This document shows positions 56,013 to 64,000 of a stretch of DNA of 64,000 nucleotides, one piece after another. Source of the DNA: Prinia subflava (taxonomy: Eukaryota; Chordata; Aves; Passeriformes; Cisticolidae); assembly GCF_021018805.1 (NCBI RefSeq), contig NW_026960608.1:2046001-2110000 (forward strand). Direction: 5' to 3'. A model generated the notes under the pieces. That model had not been told where the DNA came from. It saw nothing but the letters and a program-made list of their open reading frames with translations, and did no database searches. Position 1 is the stretch's first letter. Every line of letters starts with the position of its first letter. A program made the translations under genes and the position numbers.

Positions 56013-57635
56013 CTAGCTTCCCAGTCGTTGGGTCAGGACTCCCAGTGCCAGTCGCTGCCTTTCATGCACGTACAGCTGAAAGTCTTTAGACAGATCAGGT
56101 AACCCCAAAGCGGGAGCAGTTGTCAGTGCTTCCTTTAATTTCTGGAAGGCCTCTTTCTGTGGTTTGCCCCAGGTGAACGGCTGCTTCTTCTGAGCCTCGT
56201 ACAAGGGTTTTGCAATCAGTCCATAGTCCATGATCCACAGGCGACACCACCCTGTCATTCCGAGGAAGATCCGCAGCTCGTGTAGATTCTGAGGCTCTGG
56301 AATAGCACAGATAGCTTGAATACGATTAGTACCCAGTTTTCTCTGCCCTTGTGAGATTTCACATCCCAGGTAAATCACAGTCTGTTGGGCAATTTGTGCT
56401 TTTTCTCTGGATACCTTATACCCTCCCATTCCTAGTGAATTTAAGATCTCAATGGTTACTTTTATGCAGGTCATTTCTTCCTCTGTTGCAATCAAAATGT
56501 CATCTACATACTGGAGTAATAAATATTGGTCTCTTGGTACTTGCCCTTCTCTGGTCCAGATTTCCAGTTCTTTTGCCAGTTGACTTCTAAAGAGAGTGGG
56601 CGACCCCTTGTACCCCATCGGTAATCGAGTCCAGGTGAGCTGAGTTTTTCTTCCACTTTCTGGATGTTCCCGCTCAAAGGCAAATAGTTTCCTAATTTCT
56701 TGGTCAAGGGGTATACAGAAGAAAGCATCTTTTAAGTCAATTACAGTAAACCATTTATATATCTCTTTTACGGATGCTAACAATGTATAGGGATTGGCAA
56801 CCACTGGATGAATGTCTTTTGTTATTTCATTTATACCTCTTAAATCCTGTACAAGTCTATACTCACCATTGGGTTTCTTCACTGGGAAAATTGGGGTGTT
56901 GTATTCCGATTTACATTCCTCTAGAATTCGATATTTTAAAAATTTATCAATGGTCTTTGCTATTCCCTGTCGTGCTTCTGGTTTTATAGGGTATTGTTTA
57001 ATTCGTACAGCCTTTGCTCCTTCTTTTAACTCTACATGTACCGGTTGTGCCAATTTAGATTTTCCAGGTACATCTGTTTCCCAGACAGAGGGAATTACTG
57101 CATCTTCTACTTCTTTAGGAATATTAGAAATTGGTTTTTCTTTTATCATCAAAATCTTTCCTGTCTTAGACTCCGGAATTTTCATTACGAGTTCACCATT
57201 CTCAAAAGTAATTACTGCCTCCAGTGCTGCCAGTAGATCGCGCCCTAAGAGCGGAGTTGGGCAGTCTGGCATGTATAAGAATTCATGGGTCAAGATCTTA
57301 TCTTCAAAGCTCAATTCTAGGGGTTGCAAGAATGGCCGTACCTCTTCCTTCCCTGTGGCTCCAATGACTGCTGCTGACTTGTTCCCGATTTGCCCCTCAA
57401 GATAATTTAGTACAGAATGTGTGGCCCCCGTGTCAATGAGAAAATCTACGTCTTTTCCTTCTAAATGCAAAGTCACCATGGGCTCTCTTGATCCTGGCTC
57501 CCTCTCATGTAAAACCATGACCCTGGCTACACCATCCAGCTGATGCTCACTACTTTGATTAAACATACTGTCTAACTGAGGCTGACCATTCTGGCTAAAC
57601 CGGTTTGGACACTCCCTTTTCCAGTGTCCCTCCAT
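56013..57635 (-). pseudogene. pol: ERV-E nucleocapsid end, protease and reverse transcriptase (540-codon open frame)
   Basis: The frame begins inside the zinc knuckle (GHWKRECPN) and passes without a stop through the gag-pol junction, where ERV-A has TAA. It then has the protease (LIDTGATHS, LLGRDLL) and the complete reverse-transcriptase palm: PVKKPNGEYRLVQDLR, VIDLKDAFF, LPMGYKGSPTLF and YVDD. It ends in TAG at 56013-56015, a Trp codon in ERV-A. As a fragment of Pol it is the longest intact part of this family here. Confidence 0.88.
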
Positions 57636-58705
57636 CCGACAATATGCACACTGATTCAGACCTAATCTACCATGACCAGAACCTCTGCCAAAGCCACCTC
57701 TATTAACGCCACGACCACCTCTACCACGTCCCCGCCCCGTCTCTGTAAGACTGCCAAAAGGCTTTGCCCCTGTTTCTTGATAATTTCTCTGTCCCTGTTA
57801 TTATAAACTTTCTAGGCAACCTCTAGGAGTTTATCCAAGTTTCTTAACTCTTCACCTTCCAGTTTCTGTAGCTTTTTCCTAATATCTTCCTGTGCCTGAC
57901 CCAGAAAAATAAAGGCAAGCTGAGTCCTTCCTTGCTCACTGTCTACTTGAAGATTAGTATATCTTCTTTCAGCGGGTGTGGGCGGGGGAGCAGGATAGCT
58001 TTGAGCAGGTGTATGTGGAGAAGGGGGGGGTTCTCTGAGCAGGCGGAGGAGGGACAGGCGCCTGGGCAGCGGAGGAGCGGCTGGCACAGGCAGAGGAGGA
58101 TAATTACCTTCAGCAGACAAAGGTGGGGATGAAACATATTGTGCTGGCGCGAGCGAGGGGGGTGTAAGAGAATCAGGTGGGGTCAGGGTGAGCGGGGTAG
58201 AACTTGGTGTTGAGGGGGCCGTGGTGGTTCCGGGAGCCATGGGAGATACCAATAATTCCGATTCCAGTTCATCTCTTTTTCCTCCCAAAATTTCACTTAA
58301 AACTGCATGTTCCATACAATGCTTATTTTGGATGCAAGCCAGACACTTATTATTCTCAAGCTTCATTGCTTTCATTTTGTCAAGCCACAAAACCGGTTTC
58401 TCAAGCAAGCACAGAAATAAGTCAATATATGGTAATTGTTCTACCCTTCCATCTTGTGTACAAAGCGATCTAAGTTGCATAATAACCTTCACATCAAAAG
58501 ACCCGTTTTTCGGCCACCTCTGATTTTCAGGCAAAGCGTATTTTGGCCAGTGAACATTACAATATTCAATCAACTTATCTTTTCGTAATTCCTGACCGAA
58601 GTTCCCCTTTTTCCAATGTGCCAACAAACAACCCAAAGGAGAAGAACTTGGTATAGAGGCATTATTGCTGCCCAAAACCTCTTTTAACCCTTTTAGTTTC
58701 TCCAT
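57636..58705 (-). pseudogene. gag: ERV-E gag, lacking most of capsid
   Basis: ATG 58705 (MEKLKGLKE) starts a gammaretroviral matrix-like domain (LAHWKKG, YCNVHWPKYALP). The N-terminus has no MG. A Pro-rich region follows. The sequence then jumps to the final part of capsid (FIFLGQAQEDIRKKL) with no capsid N-terminal domain or major homology region; ERV-D Gag has about 200 more residues here. TAG near 57812 (Trp in ERV-A) breaks the frame before the Arg/Gly-rich nucleocapsid and zinc knuckle (CAYCRMEGH). Relative to ERV-A, the Pro-rich part also has a small insertion. Confidence 0.85.
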
Positions 58706-58988
58706 ATTACAGATACATAAAAACCACAGATGCCGAACCTGCAACGCTTTCGCGATGTCTGACGGACGGCTGCCTAGGCAATACCACCAGGAATTCCTTT
58801 TGCCCAACCAAGCGTAGCTTTCGCTGCGTCTTAATGGCAGGCCCCCAGACCAGAGAATAAAGAACCTTACCTCTCACCAGGGGTCGTTGTGAGCGGCGAG
58901 GGTCGCGGCTCTGATGGGCTCCCCGAGAAATCACCCGGTGCCGGCTGGAGCGTGATCGGGTCGCGGGGTCCTGGCTGCGCCCACAAGG

Positions 58989-59006
58989 TCCCGTCCTGGG
59001 TCGCCA
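58989..59006 (-). promoter_or_regulatory. ERV-E primer binding site
   Basis: On the minus strand the same 18 bases as in ERV-A, four bases after the LTR. Confidence 0.7.
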
Positions 59007-59010
59007 AAAA

Positions 59011-59407
59011 TGTTAGCGTAGGAAAACATATAACCACACAGAGGCGATCATATGCGGTTCTTTATTCCAGCGCGCGGGACACCGGGGTGATAATACACCC
59101 AAATCTGATGTCCGAAGGATACAGAGTTGATTCATGATTTTTATAGTTTAAATTATACACATGTTAACTAACCCCCACCCCTAGATACTGATTATCCTAT
59201 TCCTTAGTTACTATCTTAAATCATACCTACGCTTCTACCCTGATCCACACTTGATTTGGTTAAAACAATAGCATGGAGCTGTTTACAAAAGCTGACGCTT
59301 GTTCCCAGCTAGCTGCGTCAAGTTCCAGTTGTACGTTCTCTACTTTCCTCCCCCTGCACATTACTCAATCTAGAAATTACATTTTTTTTTTTAACCCTCC
59401 ACCAACA
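59011..59407 (-). repeat. ERV-E 5' LTR (397 bp)
   Basis: Reads identical to the 3' copy at 43577-43973. CCAG follows at 59408. Confidence 0.93.
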
Positions 59408-60322
59408 CCAGGACTCCAAATCCTTTGCAAGCTGCTCCCCAAATAGGGTAGGAGAGTTCTTATACCCTTGCAGTAGTATGCACCATGTGAGCTGAGTTTT
59501 ACTTCCAGATCTAGGGCTTTCCCATTGAAATGCAAAAATTTTCTGACTGGCTTCATGAGGAGGTAGGCAAAAGAAAGCATCCTTCAAATCTAAAATGGTA
59601 AACCAGGTTAATTCAGGTGTTAAATGGGTTAACAGGGTGTAAGGATTGGCAGCTACTGGGTACAAGTCCTCAGTTACTTTGTTAACAGCTCTTAAATCTT
59701 GTACCAGCCTGTATGACCCATCAGGCTTCTTCACTGGCAAAATAGGAGTGTTGAAACCAGACTGACACTCCCTCAGTAGTCCTATCTTCAAAAAGTTTTC
59801 AATAATTGGACTAATCCCTTCTCTATCTTCTTTATTTAGGGGGTATTGTTTAACCCTTACTGGCTGTCCTCCTTCTTTAAGTTTAATCTTCACTGGTAGT
59901 GCATTCCTTGCCCTTCCTGGTGTATCAGAAGCCCACACTCCAGGAAATACCTGATGTATTATTTTCCTAAAATTTTCCTCTTTATTTGCAACTTCGATTT
60001 CTTTGGTTATCATCATTAAACTTAATAGTTCTACATATTGTTGATCTTTTACCTCCAAAATAATGTCCCCATTCTTAAATGTTATTTTTGCCTCCAGCTG
60101 CTCTAGCAGGTCTCTGCCCAAAAGTGCAGATGGAGCTTTAGGCATGTATAAAAATCGGTGAATTCCCCACTGTTTCCCCAATTTATACTTCAATGGTTTG
60201 CAAAAATAAGCTCTTTCAGATTGGCCAGTCGCCCCTCTTACCATAACATAGTCACTGGTTACAGGTACTAGGGCCTTATTCAGCACTGAAAATGTTGCCC
60301 CTGGGTCTATCAAAAATTTCAC
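59408..60322 (-). pseudogene. pol: ERV-D protease and first half of RT
   Basis: The open frame from 60322 covers protease and RT up to the insertion point, then runs into ERV-E LTR. The protease motif reads LIDPGAT: the Thr of Asp-Thr-Gly is Pro, which should abolish activity. LLGRDLL is kept. RT blocks are PVKKPDGSYRLVQDLR, ILDLKDAFF and LLQGYKNSPTLF, where the usual Pro of LP(M/Q)G is changed. The YVDD box lies across the insertion at 43.5 kb. Confidence 0.85.
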
Positions 60323-61560
60323 CTTTGTTTCTTTGTTCTCCAGTTTGACTATAACCAGAGGGTCCTCTAGGGTAGGGCGCTCTGGTCCCCCTCAGTCCTC
60401 TTTTACATGAGCAACTACATTTTCCCCTTTCTGACCACCTTTTCTATGTTCATCACCCTTTCTTAGTTCTGGACACTGGTTTTTCTAGTGACCAAATCTT
60501 TTGCAAAATGCACATTGATCTTTTCCCAGTCGGGGTGGTCCCTGTTTGGGTGGACCTTGCCAACGTTTCCCTTTTTCTCCCTCTTTTACTACTGCTACTA
60601 ATTTCTTCATCCCTTGTTTATATCCTTCTTCCAGGTTACTAAAAACTTTCTAGGCCTCATCCAGTAAAGCTTCTGAATTCTGGCTGTTTGGACCCTGAAT
60701 CTTCTGGAGTTTCTGCCTGATGTCTCCTGTAGACTGTCCTAAAAATAAATTTATTAATTGCTGCATCCCTTCATCAGATCCAGCATCCAGGGTGGTGTGT
60801 GGGCGCATTGCGTCTCGCAGGTGATCTAGAAATTCAGAAGGTGTTTTAGAAGAGCCCTGTTTGATAGCATATAAGGCTGACCAGTTTATGGTTTTGGGGA
60901 TTGCTCTTTCCAGACCTTTTACTATCAATTCCTGGTATCTCTTTAACTGTCCAAATCCCTCATCACTTTTAGGATCCAAACTTGGGTCTTGGAGGGGATA
61001 TATATCCTTAACATCCTCCTGTGTTGTTCTACAATCATCCTCAGCCAGATCCTTAGCTACTTTCAAAACTAATTGCTTCTCAGTTTCTGTTAGGGCATCA
61101 AGCAGCAGTTGGAGTTCTGCCCAATCAGGTAAATGCTGCTTAATCATAAACTTCATTTTCTTAGCAACCCCTATTGGATCACTTCGACACCCCTTAGCAC
61201 TCTTCTCCCAAATTTCTAAATCAGTCGAGGAAATGGGAACCTTAATCCGTTTTGTTTCTCCATCAGAGTTCATTGCTTGTCTTAGAGATGCTTGCATGAC
61301 CTCTCTGGTTTGTTTTCGGGTCCTTAATGGTATGGGTCCTTGTGGGGGAAGTTTGGGAACTGGTGGGGGAGGTTCAGGTTCATCCCACTCACTGTCACTG
61401 CTAGGCAGTGGTGGATAAAATTTGCATGGTTCCCTGGGTTCAGGAGTGGATGGAGAAACCCCTACCTCAGCTGCTGTCCTTCTAAAGGAAGATGAAGCTA
61501 GAGATGAAGCGGGGGAGGTTGGAGTTAATGATTGTGAAAAACGTGAGATGATTAATTCAT
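60323..61560 (-). pseudogene. gag: ERV-D gag: Pro-rich part, capsid, nucleocapsid
   Basis: 61297-60650 is open for 215 codons and spans a full gammaretroviral-type capsid: a WEKSAKG-like start, the LKRYQELIVKGLE helix, the major homology region-like QGSSKTPSEFLDHLRDAM and the LFLGQSTGDIRQKL end. TAG replaces Trp in DEA-KVF, the same codon that is TAG in ERV-E. A zinc knuckle (CAFCKRFGH) is followed by TAG in place of Trp. 61297-61560 is Pro/Ser-rich. This full-length capsid is the reference for what ERV-A and ERV-E lack. Confidence 0.8.
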
Positions 61561-62195
61561 GTTCATATGGTAAATTGGAAAATTATAAATCTGTATAAAT
61601 TTATATCAGGTAAAAGTCTATGTTTTAGGAGGTTTCTTCATTCAGAAGGGAACAAAAGACTTTGCAGCTTTCTCAAGTATTGGGAGGGGACCTGTTGAGA
61701 TGAGCCGGTATCAGCAACTCACACCTCAGGAGCCACCTTCACAGACCATCAAGCAATATCACCCATATCTCGAACATTCATCAACTATAAGGATCCATAG
61801 AAACTGAACATTAACACATAGACTTGGGAGGGGAGCTCTTTTCAATCCGACCGGAGATGGATTTGGGTTTGAATAGCTAACCAAGAAACAAAGGGAAATA
61901 TGGGGAAATATTGCCAGAGGCAGAATAAAGAGTATAAAAACCAAGCCTCGAACATGGCAAATTTGTGTACCCAGCTAGAGACACAGACGGCCAGGGTCTA
62001 TGTCTATAGGTCACCCTTAGCTCTCTTTTTCCCAGGAGAAACTCTGTCAAGTAAGTGTCGCTGTTTGTGGGGGGGGGGGGGGGGGGGGGGGTTTATTTCT
62101 TAAAATTCTGTAATTTGATTCCAAATTTTGTGATTTGAATTTTTAATAAACCAAATTATTGAATTTGGTAATAAATTGTCCTGGCATTTATAATA
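61552..62195 (+). mobile_element. Probable solo LTR inserted in ERV-D gag
   Basis: Gag coding content stops on either side and ATGAT occurs at 61547-61551 and 62196-62200, a possible 5-bp duplication. Inside are GTATAAAAACC near 61931, a donor-like AAGTAAGTG near 62049, a 23-base G-run (62069-62091) and AATAAACC near 62142. The order fits a plus-strand LTR, but the ends are not TG...CA and the gag phase is not restored by removing it, so boundaries are uncertain. Confidence 0.45.
62069..62091 (+). repeat. G23 homopolymer
   Basis: A run of 23 G residues. It could form a G-quadruplex and is a likely site of sequencing length error. Confidence 0.9.
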
Positions 62196-62730
62196 ATGAT
62201 GGTTCTGAATCTGCATCCCCCACCACCCTCCTCCTTTCCTGCCTTTTAGGGGGTGGTTTAAGTATGTCTTGTGTCTCTTGTTCCAAAGCCTCTGCTTGGT
62301 ATACCTTGTCAGGATGTGTGCACCTCTGATTTATTGAGCAGGTGCTACAACACCGTTTGGGCTTTCCCTTAGTAACTTTATGGTCCTTTTCAAGGGCCAA
62401 CACTAAAGGATCAGATGGTGGCCTCATTCCACAATCCCTTTGCCACTCAGGGTGATCCCTAAGAGTAAAAAACATATCAGCATAAGCCACTTCCTGCCAC
62501 TTGTTCACGGCATAGGAAGAGCATTAGCTGCAAGTCTCATAGTGCAGTGTACCATTTGCTGGCCACTTCACCCCCTCTTCCAGCCTATACAGTGGGCACC
62601 ACTCTGTACAAAACTTGACAAGCTGCCTTTTTGTTTCTGTACCCCCATAGCCCACCAATTCTTTCCAATGTGTTAAAATACATCCCAGAGGACTGCCTTT
62701 AGGAATCTCTTGACTTTCACTTGCTCCCAT
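62196..62730 (-). pseudogene. gag: ERV-D gag: matrix
   Basis: ATG 62730 starts MGASESQ, a myristoylation-type matrix N-terminus, followed by a gammaretroviral matrix pattern (LGCILTHWKEL, FCTEWCPLY, WPANGTL). TAA at 62524-62526 interrupts it and the same phase goes on to about 62196, with a Cys-rich CCSTCSINQRC segment and an Arg-rich end. Matrix would target Gag to the membrane. Confidence 0.78.
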
Positions 62731-62954
62731 CCTTAATATTCCTCTGGTATAAAGATATACTGGGCACTCTTCACCCTAAATATTTCCACTGGCTTCCCTA
62801 TATCTCCTGCTCCTGGGCATATACTTTTACTGAAGAAAGAAGCAGGGTTTACACGTACACACACCCACACACCACGGGAAGGGAAAAGCTCTTTTTTATT
62901 TTAATCTAAAAGGAAACAACACAGCACAGTCAAACAAATTGACAACACACAGAC
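62731..62954 (-). other. ERV-D leader remnant
   Basis: The sequence upstream of gag on the minus strand. It includes an acceptor-like TTGTTTCCTTTTAG near 62905. No primer site or LTR end was found before it meets the LTR-like repeat. Confidence 0.4.
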
Positions 62955-64000
62955 TTGAAAAGAACAGGGCATATGCCTTTATTAATATTCAGCTCTTTAT
63001 TGAAGTTATCAGCTCTTTATTAAAGTTATCAGCAGGATTGTAGAGTCCAACAGGAACTTCTCAAGCTCCTGTGGAAATCCGAAGGAGTAGGTGCTGTTGC
63101 AGCTCTTCACTCAGGTGCCCGCAGTTGGTGCCGAGTCCTTGTCTCCACAGGAACAGCTAGAAGCTCTCTCTGGTAAACCATCAGAAGGCAGAGCGGTGAG
63201 GGGTCTGTCACTGGAGTGCAGAGTAGCACACGTCAGCTCTTTACCCTCAGGGAAAATCCTCGAGAGTTTCCTGTTCTCTGTATCAGTCACTTCAGCTGGC
63301 CGGCTCCCATTCCATTTAGACTCCTCATAGGTTATGGTGAGTCTTCAAACCAGGCCAGGGGGTGCATCCACTCTTTCCTCGGCCAGGGCACTATCTAATT
63401 CTCCTCTGATGCATCTAGCTTCCCATCTTGGGGTGCAGTTCCTCTCAAAAAAATCCTCCCAGGATTCCCAGGGTCGGTTTTATTTGCATATACAAATGCA
63501 TATGCATTTGTCCTGGTCACCCACAGGGGTATCCCTGCTGCAAAAGGTAGTTACAGCTAACAATGACAGGGCCATTTAGACAGGAGCCGCTCCTTTTCAC
63601 ATTTTAATGAGGTAGGAGAATGCCACAGGGCAGCCTCTTTTACGAACAGCAGCATCACCCCAGCTATGGGGTTGTCTGCAAAAAAGGAAAAACCCCCATT
63701 TTTCTAAAAGGCTGCATGATGGCACAAATTGGGAAGAGGGGGTTGCATGTTGAGTACTCAGAAACTCTTTTAATATGCTAATGGCTGGTCCACATTTTCC
63801 TGTGGGGTGATGGTGCAGCTGTCTAGCTAGGACAGGGATGGCACAACCCCTCCAGACTGGGAAATGCTGGGGGTTCCAGTGCTCCCCCCCCCCCCATCCA
63901 CTCTGCCCAGAGCTCGGCCGTGGGTCCTGCCAGCAGCAGCTGCGCCTGTCAGGGCCACACAGAGCTGCCGTGGCTGCCTGGCGGCTGGTGCTCCAGAGAC
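62955..64000 (-). repeat. LTR-like repeat, copy 2, running off the window
   Basis: Reverse-complement partner of 6700-7615, with the tandem AATAAAGAGCTGA-type segments near 62980-63040, the CTGCAAAAGGTAGTTACAGC block and ATTTTAATGAGGTAGGAG near 63600. Similarity fades beyond about 63830. It stands where ERV-D's 5' LTR would be expected but is unlike the ERV-D 3' LTR. Confidence 0.6.

Larger units (their letters stand above)
43577..59407 (-). mobile_element. ERV-E: provirus of the ERV-A family, inserted in ERV-D and carrying ERV-F
   Basis: Two 397-bp LTRs that look identical enclose gag, pol and env on the minus strand. CCAG occurs at 43573-43576 and 59408-59411, a 4-bp duplication within ERV-D reverse transcriptase. 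The integrase gene is split by ERV-F. It is far more intact than ERV-A: a 540-codon protease/RT frame and long env frames are open. It still lacks most of capsid and has a few stops, some shared with ERV-A. Confidence 0.94.
38208..62955 (-). mobile_element. ERV-D: gammaretrovirus-like provirus, host of the ERV-E/ERV-F nest
   Basis: On the minus strand, matrix (62730 down), capsid, one zinc knuckle, protease and the first half of reverse transcriptase run to 59408. After the ERV-E insertion the frame content resumes at 43572 with the YVDD box, RNase H, integrase and env, and ends in a 3' LTR at 38208-39477. The 4 bases CCAG flank the insertion on both sides. The 5' LTR is not seen: at about 62955 the leader meets an unrelated LTR-like repeat. 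The pol parts resemble ERV-A/E but clearly belong to another lineage. About a dozen stops make it defective. Confidence 0.85.

Noticed and set aside
8330..59407. ERV-A and ERV-E as products of segmental duplication
   Set aside because: They have opposite orientation, different 4-bp target duplications (AAGG and CCAG) and unrelated flanks, so they are independent integrations.

Overview
The window is vertebrate nuclear DNA, most likely from a songbird. It holds the 3' end of a P2RY10-type receptor gene at the left edge, a second single-exon P2RY10-like receptor at 27.1-28.2 kb, a CR1 LINE tail, and a very dense load of LTR elements. There is no operon structure, tRNA, rRNA or CRISPR array. The passerine assignment is inference from CR1, the receptor sequences and the style of the LTR families.

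Layout. 1-189: end of P2RY10. 2.0-7.6 kb: a patchwork of LTR fragments and solo LTRs. 8330-15933: provirus ERV-A (+, gammaretrovirus-like, heavily broken by stops). 17586-22060: ERV-B (+), an LTR element with only a gag-like ORF. 24.8-30.3 kb: two solo LTRs of one family in direct orientation flanking the P2RY10-like gene, which carries two premature TGA codons; the right LTR has a further solo LTR inside it. 30.9-31.2 kb: CR1. 31.5-32.9 kb: a long solo LTR. 32.9-37.1 kb: no recognisable gene. 37.1 kb to the right edge: a stack of nested proviruses.

The nest, from outside in: ERV-C (+, only its 5' LTR, leader and the start of gag are seen) is cut by ERV-D (-, gammaretrovirus-like, 38208 to about 62.9 kb). 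ERV-D is cut in reverse transcriptase by ERV-E (-, 43577-59407, same family as ERV-A, 4-bp target duplication CCAG). ERV-E is cut in integrase by ERV-F (+, 46047-54167, betaretrovirus-like gag-pro-pol with an alpharetrovirus-like env, 6-bp target duplication GATGTA).

Most important observations. (1) ERV-A differs from its sister ERV-E mainly by G-to-A changes on the coding strand, nearly all at GpG, and these convert many Trp codons to stops. This looks like minus-strand cytidine deamination during reverse transcription, with a CC preference that does not fit AID. (2) ERV-A and ERV-E share loss of most of the capsid domain and several stop codons, so the family seems to have spread with proteins supplied in trans. 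(3) ERV-F is young and nearly intact, with open gag, pro and env, a GGGAAAC frameshift site and one stop in pol. All comparisons were made by eye; counts are hand counts from selected segments.
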